Under the pieces are notes generated by a model. The model did no database searches. It was not told the DNA's origin and saw nothing but the letters and a program-made list of their open reading frames with translations. The position numbers were made by a program, and so were the translations under genes. A DNA stretch of 64,000 nt from contig NZ_LKST01000002.1 of NCBI RefSeq assembly GCF_001412105.1, forward strand, positions 310,001 through 374,000, written 5' to 3'. Shown here piece after piece: positions 1 to 13,099 of the stretch. The stretch comes from Corynebacterium oculi. Its GTDB lineage: Bacteria > Actinomycetota > Actinomycetes > Mycobacteriales > Mycobacteriaceae. Within the stretch, counting starts at the first letter, position 1. Each line of letters begins with the position of its first letter.

Positions 1-88
1 GCAAATGCAGCCAGCCCTTGCACCCGCATGGGATCCCCCAATCTGACACATCACCCCTATATGTCCGGTTATACTCTGCCCACGCCCT

Positions 89-125
89 CCTTATCCGACA
101 TATCTGGGTGATATGTCGGATAAGG
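89..125. promoter_or_regulatory. Perfect 16-bp inverted repeat upstream of the Fic gene
   Basis: Arms CCTTATCCGACATATC (89-104) and GATATGTCGGATAAGG (110-125) are exact reverse complements around a 5-nt centre. No T-run follows, so it does not look like a terminator. It ends 15 nt before the AAGGAG ribosome site (140-145) and the ATG at 151. A degenerate half-site, ATATGTCCGGTTAT, lies at about 59-72. I infer an operator or an mRNA hairpin controlling the Fic gene; the binding protein is unknown. Confidence 0.6.
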
Positions 126-150
126 GATTGCCCTCTCCCAAGGAGTCCTC

Positions 151-1359
151 ATGACCTATCGCAGCCTCAAGACTGAGTTCCATGCGAACGGTCCCCACGC
201 TGCTACCAAACTCTTAGAGCAGCGACGCCACTCAGACTCCACTCTCCATTGGCCATTTCACGTAGGAGATGAACAACTCTTCTGTGTCTTAAGCCTTGAC
301 GTCCACGCCTACACCGAGAAGATTCTGAACACCGAACGCACCATCGCCCTCCAGTGGAACGAACTCAACGGTGCCGCACAGCACCATTATTTGCGTTCGC
401 TCATCGTCGAGGAGGTAATGGCAACAAACGCCATTGAGCAAATACACTCCACCCGCAAGGAACTCACTGCGGCGTTGAACGCTGCGGAGTCAACCGACCC
501 CACCACAACGCGCTTCCGAGAAGCAGTGCGGCTCTACCTTGACACCCTCTCCAAGGACGTCACCTTACCCCAAACCCCGGAGGAAATACGGGCCCTCTAC
601 GACCGCCTCATGCTCGACGAGATTTCCAAAGAGGATCACCCGGACGGCAGTCTGTTCCGTGCCAATCGCGTGTACGTCAGTAACGGCACCAAAGAAGTCC
701 ACCGAGGCGTGCACCCGGAGTCCGCAATCATCGAGGGGCTTGGGGCCATGCTGCACAGCATGAATGACCATGAATCACCGGCTCCATTGGTGAGTACTCT
801 GATGTGCCACTTCATGTTCGAGTACCTCCACCCCTTTTATGACGGCAACGGTCGCCTGGGCCGCTACCTCCTCGGCTTATGTCTTACCCAGGTGCTCTCC
901 GCCCCCACCGCGCTCTCCCTGTCCCGCACTCTGAGTCGAAATAAGGAGGTGTATTACAAGGCGTTTCTTGAGACAGAAAATCCCCTCAATCACGCGGACG
1001 GCACGATCTTCGCCTGCCGTTTGCTCCATCTCGTACACACAGCACAGCGCAACCTCAGCGCGGAGATAAGCGAAAGAAAACAGTCCCTCGACACCCTGTG
1101 GAGTTCCGTGGAGCAACTCAGCAATCGGTTTGAGGAACAAGAGATGGCCATCCTCTTTGTTCTGGGGCAGGCTCACCTCTTTAATTCCGAGAGCGGAATA
1201 CTCCATCGAACCGTGGTGGAGTACGTCCCCACCGGGGATCGACAAACACGCCGCTGGACAACCCGGCTCCAGGAGCGTGGCCTCGTAGAACTACGTGGCG
1301 AACGTCCCCTGCGCTACGGTCTCACGGCCGAGAGTCGAAACCTGCTCGGATTGGAATAG
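151..1359 (+). CDS. Fic/DOC family protein (AMPylase-like)
   Basis: A 402-aa protein of the Fic family, whose members usually transfer AMP or another phosphate-containing group from a nucleotide to a target hydroxyl. The core motif HPFYDGNGRLGR (near residues 227-238) is intact, including the catalytic His and the phosphate-binding DGNGR loop. Upstream, TNAIEQIHST (near residue 90) sits where class II Fic proteins carry the inhibitory (S/T)xxxE(G/N) helix, so the regulatory Glu is present but the following G/N is Gln. The C-terminal 70 residues look like a winged helix (RRWTTRLQERGLVEL). The ATG at 151 has a clear AAGGAG site. The gene stands alone, convergent with rpoC. Its targets are unknown. 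Confidence 0.88.
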   Translation: MTYRSLKTEFHANGPHAATKLLEQRRHSDSTLHWPFHVGDEQLFCVLSLDVHAYTEKILNTERTIALQWNELNGAAQHHYLRSLIVEEVMATNAIEQIHSTRKELTAALNAAESTDPTTTRFREAVRLYLDTLSKDVTLPQTPEEIRALYDRLMLDEISKEDHPDGSLFRANRVYVSNGTKEVHRGVHPESAIIEGLGAMLHSMNDHESPAPLVSTLMCHFMFEYLHPFYDGNGRLGRYLLGLCLTQVLSAPTALSLSRTLSRNKEVYYKAFLETENPLNHADGTIFACRLLHLVHTAQRNLSAEISERKQSLDTLWSSVEQLSNRFEEQEMAILFVLGQAHLFNSESGILHRTVVEYVPTGDRQTRRWTTRLQERGLVELRGERPLRYGLTAESRNLLGLE

Positions 1360-1382
1360 CGCCCCTACAGCCCAAAAGCCAA

Positions 1383-1418
1383 AGGCCCGCCCCTCCCTTC
1401 TCGGGAGGAAGCGGGCCT
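1383..1418 (-). terminator. Rho-independent terminator after rpoC
   Basis: On the minus strand AGGCCCGC ... GCGGGCCT forms an 8-bp stem with an inner CCTCCC/GGGAGG helix, followed by a T-rich tail (CTTTGGCTTTT). It lies 24 nt after the rpoC stop and between the convergent ends of rpoC and the Fic gene. Confidence 0.8.
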
Positions 1419-1441
1419 CAAGCCGCCGGGGACTCTAGATC

Positions 1442-5443
<4,002 letters not shown>

Positions 5444-5512
5444 GTAACTCCCTTTCCCCTCCCCCATCGGGAGGGATTGAAATGGCGGATAAAAGTAAAG
5501 GGGTTGGTTTGC

Positions 5513-8500
5513 CTAGGCTATGTCGGCATCGGAGCGCTCGTCGCGGGACAGGTTGATGCCCAGCGACGTCGTGGCCTCCATGTCGTCATCGGAACCGGAG
5601 AGTTCCATCGGCGTGCCGTCGGCGGAGAGAACCTCCACGTTCAGGCACAGGGACTGCAACTCCTTGAGCAGCACCTTGAAGGACTCGGGGATACCCGGAT
5701 CAGGGATGTTCTCGCCCTTCACGATCGCCTCGTACACCTTCACGCGGCCCATCACGTCATCGGACTTGATGGTCAGCAGCTCCTGGAGGGTGTAGGCCGC
5801 GCCGTACGCCTGCATGGCCCACACCTCCATCTCGCCAAAGCGCTGGCCACCGAACTGGGCCTTACCGCCGAGCGGCTGCTGGGTAATCATCGAGTACGGG
5901 CCGGTGGAACGGGCGTGAATCTTCTCGTCTACCAGGTGGTGCAGCTTGAGCATGTACATGTAGCCCACGGACACCGGATAGGGGAAGGGTTCGCCGGAGC
6001 GGCCGTCGAGAAGCATGGTCTTGCCGTTGCCGTCCACCATGACGTCGCCGTCACGATTGGGGCGGGAGTTCGCCAGCAGGCCCGCCACCTCGGTGTTGGT
6101 GGCGCCGTCGAACACGGGGGTAGCCGTGAGCGAGCCGGCGGGGACGTCGTACAGCTCCGTGGGCAGCGTCTTGAGCAGCTCGGCGTTCTTCTCATCGGCC
6201 GGGTCCACCTGCCAGCCCGCGGCCGCGAGCCAGCCCAGGTGGGTTTCCAGCACCTGGCCGATGTTCATGCGGCGCGGCACGCCGTGGGTGTTCAGGATGA
6301 TGTCCACGGGGGTGCCGTCGGCCATGAAGGGCATGTCCTCCGGCGGGAGGATCTTGCCCACCACGCCCTTGTTGCCGTGGCGGCCGGCCAGCTTATCGCC
6401 GTCTTGAATCTTGCGCTTCTGCGCCACGTACACGCGGATCATCTCGTTGACGCCCGCGGCCAGATCATCATCGTCCTCGCGGGAGAAGCGGCGCACGCCG
6501 ATGACCTTGCCGGTCTCACCGTGGGGCACCTTCAGGGAGGTATCGCGCACCTCGCGGGCCTTTTCACCAAAGATGGCGCGCAGCAGGCGCTCCTCGGGGG
6601 TCAGCTCCGTCTCACCCTTCGGGGTGACCTTACCCACCAAGATGTCGCCCGCGCGCACGTCCGCGCCGATGCGCACGATGCCGCGATCGTCGAGGTCGCG
6701 CAGCACGTCCTCGGAGACGTTGGGGATCTCCCGGGTGATCTCCTCCGCGCCCAGCTTGGTATCGCGGGCATCGATCTCGTGCTCCTCGATGTGGATGGAG
6801 GTCAAGATGTCCTCCTCCACCACGCGCTGATTGAGGATGATCGCGTCCTCGTAGTTGTGGCCCTCCCACGGCATGAACGCCACGAGGAGGTTGCGGCCCA
6901 GCGCCATCTCACCGTTATGAGTACCGGGGCCGTCGGCAAGCACCTCGCCGGCCTCCACGCGCTGCCCGATCGTCACCAGCGGGGTCTGGTTGTAGCAGGT
7001 GCCCTGGTTGGTGCGCTCGAACTTGCGCAGCATGAAGGTATCGCGCTGTCCCTGATCGTCCATGACGGTGATGAAGTCCGCGGAGACGTTTTCCACCACG
7101 CCCGCGCGCGGCGCGATCACCAGATCGCCCGCGTCGTAGGCCGCGCGGTACTCCATGCCGGTGCCCACCAGCGGGGCCTCGGAGCGCAGCAGCGGCACGG
7201 CCTGCTTCTGCATGTTCGCGCCCATGAGGGCACGGTTGGCGTCATCGTGCTCCAGGAAGGGAATCATGGCGGTGCCCACGGACACCATCTGGCGCGGGGA
7301 GACGTCCAGGTAGTCCACGCCCTGGGCGTTGGTCACCTGAATATCGCCGTCCTTCACGCGCACCTCGATGCGCCCCTGCGTGATGGTGCCCTCGGCGTCC
7401 ACCTCCGTGGAGGCCTCGGCCACGGCAAAGCGATCCTCCTCGTCGGCGGTGAGGTACTCCACCTCGTCGGTGACCTTGCCATCGACGACCTTGCGGTACG
7501 GCGTCTCAATGAACCCGAAGGGATTCACCCGGGCGTAGGTGGCCAAGGAGCCGATCAGGCCGATGTTCGGGCCCTCGGGCGTCTCGATGGGGCACATGCG
7601 ACCGTAGTGCGAGGGGTGCACGTCGCGCACCTCAATGCCCGCGCGCTCGCGGGAAAGGCCGCCGGGGCCCAGGGCGGAGAGGCGGCGCTTGTGCGTCAGA
7701 CCGGACAGGGAGTTGTTCTGATCCATGAACTGCGAGAGCTGGGAGGTGCCAAAGAACTCGCGGATCGCGGCCGAGACCGGGCGCACGTTAATCAGCGAGG
7801 TCGGCGTGATGGACTCCGCGTCCTGGGTGGTCATTCGCTCGCGCACCACGCGCTCCATGCGGGACAGGCCCACGCGCACCTGGTTCTGGATCAGCTCGCC
7901 CACGGTGCGCAGGCGGCGGTTACCAAAGTGGTCGATGTCATCGGTGGCCACCGGAATGACCTCGCCGGTGGGAGAGGTCATCGTCCGCTCCCCCGCGTGC
8001 AGGCGCACAAGGTATTCCAGGGTGGTGGCGATGTCCTCTTCCGTCAGCGTCATCAGGCCATCGTGATCCCCACCCAGGCCGAGCTTGCGGTTGACCTTGT
8101 ACCGACCCACCTTGGCGAGGTCGTAGCGCTTCGCGCGGAAGAAGGCGTTATCCAACAGGGACTGCGCCAGCTCACGGGTGGGCTGTTCGCCGGGGCGCTG
8201 CTTGCGGTAGATCTCCAGGAGAGCCTGGTCGGTGTTCTCCACGCCGTCATTCTCCAGCGTGGACATCATAATCTCGGAGAAGCCAAAGCGCTCCCGGATC
8301 TGCTCGGCCGTCCACCCCAAAGCCTTGAGCAGCACCGTCACCGGCTGGCGGCGCTTGCGGTCAATGCGCACGCCGACGGCATCGCGCTTGTCCACGTCAA
8401 ACTCCAGCCATGCGCCGCGCGAAGGAATGACCTTCACGGAATGCAGGGGACGCTCCGTGGACTTATCAATGGTCTGGTCAAAATACACGCCGGGAGAACG

Positions 8501-9007
8501 CACGAGCTGCGAGACCACCACGCGCTCCGTGCCGTTTACGATGAACGTTCCCTTGTCCGTCATCATCGGGAAATCGCCGATGAACACGGTCTGGGACTTG
8601 ATCTCCTGGGTATCGTTATTAATAAACTCGGCCGTGACGTACAGCGGAGCCGAATAGTTAATATCCTTGTCCTTGGACTCCTCGATGGAGTTCTTTACCT
8701 CTTCAAAGCGAGGCTCCGACAGGGACAACGACATGTTGCCGGAGTAATCCTGAATCGGACAGAGTTCATCAAGAATATCTTCAAGACCACTGGTGATGCG
8801 CGCCTCGGGGCCGCGCTCCTCCTGCTGGCGCGCGCGCCACTCGGGCGTGCCGACGAGCCAATCAAAGGAATCACGCTGCACGTCAAGGAGACCCGGGATC
8901 TCAATAGGCTCCGAGTACTTAGCAAAGGAGTAACGCTTCGGAGCTCCGGGGGTATCGGCCACTGACTTGGTCTGGCGGGAGACTGCCAAGATGGGTCCTT
9001 CCAGCAC
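5513..9007 (-). CDS. rpoB: DNA-directed RNA polymerase subunit beta
   Basis: The beta subunit of RNA polymerase, about 1164 aa from a GTG at 9007 (product beginning [12 protein letters not shown], as in other corynebacteria). A TTG at 8989 with GAAGGA 6 nt upstream is a credible shorter start. The rifampicin pocket ([16 protein letters not shown] then [16 protein letters not shown]) has wild-type residues at the classic resistance positions: Asp in FMDQ, His in THKRR, Ser in RLSAL. The C-terminal part carries [13 protein letters not shown] and binds beta'. It is the first gene of the rpoBC operon. Confidence 0.96.
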   Translation of the reverse strand: MLEGPILAVSRQTKSVADTPGAPKRYSFAKYSEPIEIPGLLDVQRDSFDWLVGTPEWRARQQEERGPEARITSGLEDILDELCPIQDYSGNMSLSLSEPRFEEVKNSIEESKDKDINYSAPLYVTAEFINNDTQEIKSQTVFIGDFPMMTDKGTFIVNGTERVVVSQLVRSPGVYFDQTIDKSTERPLHSVKVIPSRGAWLEFDVDKRDAVGVRIDRKRRQPVTVLLKALGWTAEQIRERFGFSEIMMSTLENDGVENTDQALLEIYRKQRPGEQPTRELAQSLLDNAFFRAKRYDLAKVGRYKVNRKLGLGGDHDGLMTLTEEDIATTLEYLVRLHAGERTMTSPTGEVIPVATDDIDHFGNRRLRTVGELIQNQVRVGLSRMERVVRERMTTQDAESITPTSLINVRPVSAAIREFFGTSQLSQFMDQNNSLSGLTHKRRLSALGPGGLSRERAGIEVRDVHPSHYGRMCPIETPEGPNIGLIGSLATYARVNPFGFIETPYRKVVDGKVTDEVEYLTADEEDRFAVAEASTEVDAEGTITQGRIEVRVKDGDIQVTNAQGVDYLDVSPRQMVSVGTAMIPFLEHDDANRALMGANMQKQAVPLLRSEAPLVGTGMEYRAAYDAGDLVIAPRAGVVENVSADFITVMDDQGQRDTFMLRKFERTNQGTCYNQTPLVTIGQRVEAGEVLADGPGTHNGEMALGRNLLVAFMPWEGHNYEDAIILNQRVVEEDILTSIHIEEHEIDARDTKLGAEEITREIPNVSEDVLRDLDDRGIVRIGADVRAGDILVGKVTPKGETELTPEERLLRAIFGEKAREVRDTSLKVPHGETGKVIGVRRFSREDDDDLAAGVNEMIRVYVAQKRKIQDGDKLAGRHGNKGVVGKILPPEDMPFMADGTPVDIILNTHGVPRRMNIGQVLETHLGWLAAAGWQVDPADEKNAELLKTLPTELYDVPAGSLTATPVFDGATNTEVAGLLANSRPNRDGDVMVDGNGKTMLLDGRSGEPFPYPVSVGYMYMLKLHHLVDEKIHARSTGPYSMITQQPLGGKAQFGGQRFGEMEVWAMQAYGAAYTLQELLTIKSDDVMGRVKVYEAIVKGENIPDPGIPESFKVLLKELQSLCLNVEVLSADGTPMELSGSDDDMEATTSLGINLSRDERSDADIA

Positions 9008-9058
9008 CTCACGCGGACCGCCGATTGCATGGGCCAACAACCGACATATCCGCTGGTA

Positions 9059-9119
9059 ATTTTAGCATTTTCACTGCTGTGGACACCCGCCCCTAAATAG
9101 CACAAAATCACCTTGTCAA
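9059..9119 (-). promoter_or_regulatory. Candidate rpoB promoter region
   Basis: On the minus strand a perfect TTGACA (9119-9114) is followed after only 14 nt by TATTTA (9099-9094). Further down, TGCTAAAAT (9067-9059) resembles an extended -10 (TAAAAT). Either could start rpoBC transcription; the short spacing of the first makes the assignment uncertain. The 255-bp gap between rpoB and the DUF3068 gene holds no other gene. Confidence 0.4.
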
Positions 9120-9262
9120 ATTGGCTTTTTCTCACCAACCGATCAAGGTTACCCAGTGCCCCAGAGACGGATTCCAGCGCAACGAAACAGCCTATACCAC
9201 TTGCAGCCGGTGCGCAAGGCTTACCGCAGGCCCTGCGGAGCGGTCACTCCCCGCCGGGAGCT

Positions 9263-10246
9263 TTACGACGCCCCTTCGGCGCGGCGTCGCCTTCCGCCCG
9301 CCCCGGGCCGCAGGGCGCCAAGCGCCCCTACCACCATGAGCACCACGCCCACGACGATCCCGGCCCAGGACCATACTCCCAGATGTCCCTGCCGCGCCAC
9401 TTTCTGTGCCGCCGCCAACAACTGCTCAGATTGCCCCTCCACGAGGCCACCCTCAAACGCTAAAACCTGCTCCCGCTTCGCGCCGTCTGCGGTGCCGTAA
9501 TAATCATCAATCCGCTCATGCAGATCCACCACCAGGCCGGAAACTTGATCCACATAATAATCCCGCGTGGCCGAATGGAAAAGGAAGCCACGCCCGTCCT
9601 CGCCGCCCTCCCCCTCCGGGAAATCGGTGGTATTAAACACACCCGGATAAAGCTGGGCCACATTGGTGGGCTCGATCACCTGCCGGAAGTGATAAACCTC
9701 TCGCCCATCGCGCTGTTCGGCCCCCTGGAACTCCGCCGGAGCGGAGGCCCGCAAGGTCTCGTCGAAAGCATCGTAGGAGCGCCGCTCCACCTCGGAGGGG
9801 AACTTCCACCACGAGCCCAGCCCCGCCACCTCCGTGGTGGGGCTGGCAAGCTGCTGGCTCAGCACCGCGGGCCCCGTGGCCGCCCCCGTGCTGCGATCCA
9901 CCTCATAGCTCCACACCTGGGCGGACATGAGGCGATCCTTCTCCTCCTGCTGGCTCTCCCGCAGCTGGCTCGTGCCCACCCGCACCATCACCCGATCCTG
10001 TGTGGAGGGCTCCTCCAAGGTCGTGTGCATCTGACGCACCACGGGAGTGGTCACCACCGGACGCTGCGGATCCGCCAGCACCATTGATTCGGCAGCCTCG
10101 TCGAGCAGCGTCCAGGTGAGTTCCCCGATGTCCAGCGGAAGCCGAGCCTCCTGATCCACCACGCGCGGAGCCACCAGGCCCGCGATGAAAAGCGCCGCCC
10201 CCACACCCATGAGCAGAACAGAAACAACGCGAGAGGTAGGAAGCAT
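9263..10246 (-). CDS. DUF3068 / PorA-family membrane-anchored protein
   Basis: A 327-aa protein matching the DUF3068 (PorA) family typical of mycolate-containing actinobacteria. It has an N-terminal hydrophobic segment (VVSVLLMGVGAALFIAGLVAP), a long extracytoplasmic domain, and a C-terminal transmembrane helix (GVWSWAGIVVGVVLMVVGALGAL) with a short basic tail. The exact role is unknown; cell-envelope function is the family expectation. The start lacks a ribosome site, but TAACAT (10259-10254) ends exactly 7 nt before the ATG, which suggests a leaderless transcript. It lies upstream of rpoB in the same direction. Confidence 0.8.
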   Translation of the reverse strand: MLPTSRVVSVLLMGVGAALFIAGLVAPRVVDQEARLPLDIGELTWTLLDEAAESMVLADPQRPVVTTPVVRQMHTTLEEPSTQDRVMVRVGTSQLRESQQEEKDRLMSAQVWSYEVDRSTGAATGPAVLSQQLASPTTEVAGLGSWWKFPSEVERRSYDAFDETLRASAPAEFQGAEQRDGREVYHFRQVIEPTNVAQLYPGVFNTTDFPEGEGGEDGRGFLFHSATRDYYVDQVSGLVVDLHERIDDYYGTADGAKREQVLAFEGGLVEGQSEQLLAAAQKVARQGHLGVWSWAGIVVGVVLMVVGALGALRPGAGGRRRRAEGAS

Positions 10247-10262
10247 GACCGCGATGTTACCC

Positions 10263-10313
10263 GCACCGGCTTAAGCCGGTGCTCTCACCCAAGAATAATC
10301 ACTGAATAATCAC
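10263..10313. promoter_or_regulatory. Palindrome and tandem 11-mers upstream of the DUF3068 gene
   Basis: GCACCGGCTTAAGCCGGTGC (10263-10282) is a perfect 20-bp palindrome at about the -35 position of the predicted leaderless promoter. Next to it are two tandem 11-mers, AGAATAATCAC and TGAATAATCAC (10292-10302, 10303-10313), identical at 10 of 11 positions. There is no T-run, so an operator is likelier than a terminator. The function is inferred. Confidence 0.45.
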
Positions 10314-10387
10314 CGGCCGCCACCTTTATTACGGAAGTCTCACGGCCCCACCGGTAATGCCCTCGACGGCACCCTCGGCAACACCCC

Positions 10388-11188
10388 TCACAGCGCCAGG
10401 CGCCGCACCTGCGGCGAGGAGGCAATCCATGCCACCCCCGCCGCACCGATAATCCCGAGGGCGGCCCCCAGCAACCGCGACTGCCCGTGAGCCACCGCCT
10501 GGCTGGCCAGGATCGGGGCCAGGGTGGTGGCCAATCCCCCGAGGATAGAAAAGGTGGCCATCACCCTGCTCTGTAATTGCTCTCCCGTAGCGGAAAAGAC
10601 ATAGCCGAAAAGAGCGCCGTTTAACGCCGGAGAAAGGATCATGGACAACGCCGCCAGCGCCATCAACAGCCAGGGATCGCGCGGCACCACATACATCGCG
10701 GATAACACGGCCACCGAAAACCCCAGGCCCACGATCACCACGGCTCCCGCCCGCACCCGATCGGTCAACGCGGGGGCGATCATCGCTCCCAGCGCCCCGC
10801 CCACCGCGAAGCCCGCCGAGGTCAATCCCACCACCGCCGGGTTATACCCGTCCCGCGTGAGCTGATAGACCACCCAGCTCATGGTCCCAAAAACCGTGAG
10901 ATTCAGCAGCGGCGCGCAGAGCAGAAGCCGGAAAAGCTCCGGGCGAGACCGCAGATGCCGCCAGCCCTCGGCAAAAGAAAGCACCACGCCCCACCGCCTC
11001 GTGCGCCGTGGCACGCCGGAGCCACGCGGCCCGAGATCCACGTGGATAGCACGAACCATAAGAACAAAGGCGGTGTCCAAAACCGCCCGGAGCGCAAAGG
11101 GAACGGCGGCCGCCAAGGCATAGAGCCACCCCGCCACCGGCGATCCCGCCGTGGAAAGCACCGAGGAACGCGCCTGCGCGGCGCTCAT
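10388..11188 (-). pseudogene. MFS transporter, C-terminal part (after frameshift)
   Basis: 266 residues carrying the later transmembrane helices of a 12-helix major facilitator of the DUF894/MFS_3 type, which export drugs or small molecules. It begins with MSAAQARSSVLSTAGSPVAG, the continuation expected right after the end of the adjacent N-terminal part. The ATG overlaps the upstream stop as ATGA, so coupled translation of two half-proteins is conceivable. A single-base loss in a C-run is the simpler reading. No obvious terminator follows. Confidence 0.7.
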
Positions 11189-11619
11189 CGCGCGGGAAAC
11201 TGCTCAGGAGTGATGATCTGCTTGAGCGAGGCATCCACCACCGGGTCGCAAAAAGAAACGGCCGCCTGAACAAGCACGCACAGCGCGGCCACCGCCACGG
11301 CGGCCCCGGGAAAGTCACCGAGGAACAGCACACAGGCAAGAACGAGGTTGACCGCCAGCGATACCGTCCCCGCCCCCTGCAACAACCGACGCCGATCGTA
11401 GGCATCGCCCCAGGCCCCGCCGAGAAGAGTCGCGGCCAAAGCCACCGCGCTCGACACCCCGCCGATCACCCCCGCTACAGAAATAGAGCTCGTGACCTGA
11501 ACCAGAACCAGGGTGATGGCCAGGCCCATGCTCGCGGAGCACTCCGAAAAGGTTTCCGCGAGGAACCACCGGCGGTAATCGGGCTGCCGGAAGGGGTTGA
11601 GGTTCTTTTTATCGTTCAT
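11185..11619 (-). pseudogene. MFS transporter, N-terminal part (before frameshift)
   Basis: 144 residues from the ATG at 11619, preceded by GGAGG about 9 nt upstream. It covers the first four or so transmembrane helices, including the loop GGAWGDAYDRRRLL, which corresponds to the MFS motif A (GxxxDRxGRR). It ends EQFPAR-stop, whereas family members read through LPRAxSxxQAR. Adding one C to the CCC at about 11199-11201 restores F-P-R-A-M-S-A-A-Q-A-R. The gene is probably inactivated or phase-variable, unless this is a sequencing error. Confidence 0.7.
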
Positions 11620-11725
11620 TCCGGGCCCCTCCACCGAGTTAGCTTCTACACAACCGAGACTTAAGCTACTTTAGACACATGTGACCCTCAAGGGAAAGAC
11701 ACCTCACAAGATGGCTCAGGCGCAA

Positions 11726-11765
11726 GAAAAACCCGGCCCTCGCCGCCGCAGCGGGAGGAACCGGG
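11726..11765 (-). terminator. Terminator after rplL
   Basis: On the minus strand CCCGG...CCGGG with an inner CCTC/GAGG helix forms an imperfect hairpin followed by GTTTTTC. It lies 20 nt after the rplL stop. Confidence 0.75.
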
Positions 11766-11784
11766 CTCAAAAACCCTGGGAGGA

Positions 11785-12171
11785 TTACTTCAGGGAGACC
11801 TTTGCGCCAGCGTCTTCCAGCTTGGTCTTAGCGGCCTCGGCGTCATCCTTGTTGGCGCCCTCAAGGATAGCCTTGGGAGCGGACTCCACCAGCTCCTTGG
11901 CCTCCTTCAGACCCAGGCCGGAGACGATCTCGCGCACGGCCTTAATCACGCCGATCTTCTTAGCGCCGGCGTCCTCCAGCACGACGTCGAACTCGTCCTT
12001 CTCCTCGGCGGCGGCAGCGCCCTCAGCAGGGGCACCGGCGGCGGCCACGGCCACGGGAGCGGCGGCGGTGACCTCGAAGACCTCTTCGAACTCCTTGACG
12101 AACTCGGAGAGCTCGATGAGGGTCATCTCCTTGAAGGCCTCGATCAGCTCGTCCTTGGAAAGCTTAGCCAT
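11785..12171 (-). CDS. rplL: 50S ribosomal protein L7/L12
   Basis: A 128-aa stalk protein that recruits translation factors to the ribosome. The N-terminal dimerisation helices ([20 protein letters not shown]), the Ala/Gly-rich hinge (residues about 35-55) and the C-terminal factor-binding domain ([16 protein letters not shown]) are all present. It is the second gene after rplJ, 75 nt downstream, and shares the L10 leader control. Confidence 0.97.
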   Translation of the reverse strand: MAKLSKDELIEAFKEMTLIELSEFVKEFEEVFEVTAAAPVAVAAAGAPAEGAAAAEEKDEFDVVLEDAGAKKIGVIKAVREIVSGLGLKEAKELVESAPKAILEGANKDDAEAAKTKLEDAGAKVSLK

Positions 12172-12246
12172 GATGGCATCCTTTCTATTGTGCGAGCCGC
12201 TGCGGCTCGCGGTATGGGTTGATGGTGCGCGGCAAAGCGCGGTGCT

Positions 12247-12762
12247 TTAGGCTTCCTTCTTCTCTTGCAGCGCGCTGGCAAGGCGTGCCACCTGAGAAGC
12301 GGGGGCGTTGAACAGGCCTGCGGCCTTGGCCAAGTTCCCCTTCATGGCGCCGGCCAGCTTGGCGAGCGTGGTCTCGCGGTTGTCCAGATCCGCAATGGCC
12401 TGAACCTGCTCCGGGGTCAGAGCAGCACCGTCCATGTAGCCACCCTTGACGATGAATGCCTTGTTATCCTCGGCAAACTTCTTCATCGCCTTGGCGGCGT
12501 CCACGGCCTCGCCCTTGATGAAGGCGATGGCGGTGGGGCCGGTGAGGTAATCGTCGAGACCCTCGATGCCGCTGTCCTTGGCGGCCAGCTTCAGAAGGGT
12601 GTTCTTGGCGACGGAGTACTGGACATCATCACCCAGGGCCGTGCGCAGCTCGGTGGTCTGCGCCACGGTCAGGCCGCGGTACTCGGTGAGCACCACGCTG
12701 TCCGCCTCGGCAAAGCGATTCTTCAGTTCCTTGAGATCCGCCTCGTTCTTCGGGTTAGCCAT
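12247..12762 (-). CDS. rplJ: 50S ribosomal protein L10
   Basis: A 171-aa protein that anchors the L7/L12 stalk to 23S rRNA. The start is the ATG at 12762 ([17 protein letters not shown]) with AGGAGG about 8 nt upstream; reading frames extending further upstream only translate the leader RNA. The length equals other corynebacterial L10 proteins. It is cotranscribed with rplL, and L10(L12) complexes are expected to bind the leader and repress translation. Confidence 0.97.
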   Translation of the reverse strand: MANPKNEADLKELKNRFAEADSVVLTEYRGLTVAQTTELRTALGDDVQYSVAKNTLLKLAAKDSGIEGLDDYLTGPTAIAFIKGEAVDAAKAMKKFAEDNKAFIVKGGYMDGAALTPEQVQAIADLDNRETTLAKLAGAMKGNLAKAAGLFNAPASQVARLASALQEKKEA

Positions 12763-12817
12763 GTACTTCGCCTCCTTCCTCTTAAACGTGTCGTGTTTTC
12801 CGCCCGGAGACTTTCCC

Positions 12818-12960
12818 TCAAGAAAAGCCCCCGTGCAGGACGCACAGGGGCCGGACCCTTCGATAGAAAGGCGATGGCTCGAAAGTGTCTCCTGCGTGGG
12901 TTGCCCCGGCAAGCCGGGAACCTTCGATCCGCGAGCAGCGGATAACCGACGGTCTTAGGT
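12818..12960 (-). ncRNA. Ribosomal protein L10 leader (cis-regulatory RNA)
   Basis: The 5' untranslated region of rplJ contains the hallmarks of the actinobacterial L10 leader: ACCTAAGACCGTCGG at its 5' end (12960-12946), then GAAGGTTCCCGG, then CGCAGGAGA. It ends in an attenuator-like hairpin CCCCTGTGCGTCCTGCACGGGG with a T-rich tail (12835-12818). In this family the L10-L12 complex binds the kink-turn fold to shut off its own operon. Recognition is by sequence pattern, not by a covariance search. Confidence 0.85.
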
Positions 12961-13010
12961 GAAACTTGAGCTAGGCGCGCGATCACGCGACCATTCAAAC
13001 TTCGAGCGCT

Positions 13011-13038
13011 ACCATACCCCAAGCACCAGAGAATGCAA
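13011..13038 (-). promoter_or_regulatory. Likely rplJ-rplL promoter
   Basis: On the minus strand TTGCAT (13038-13033), a 16-nt spacer, then TATGGT (13016-13011). It is about 50 nt upstream of the L10 leader. Confidence 0.5.
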
Positions 13039-13099
13039 AATTCCTATTTTTCCACCCAAAGGCTAACAAAAGCACACGATCCTTTGTATGGTGTTCTCC

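Noticed and set aside
7650..7800. Possible rifampicin-resistance substitutions in rpoB
   Set aside because: The residues at the classic resistance positions (Asp, His, Ser) are wild type, so no resistance is predicted from this stretch.
12763..12912. Fifty-residue N-terminal extension of L10
   Set aside because: It merely translates the L10 leader RNA; the ATG at 12762 has the ribosome site and gives the family length.
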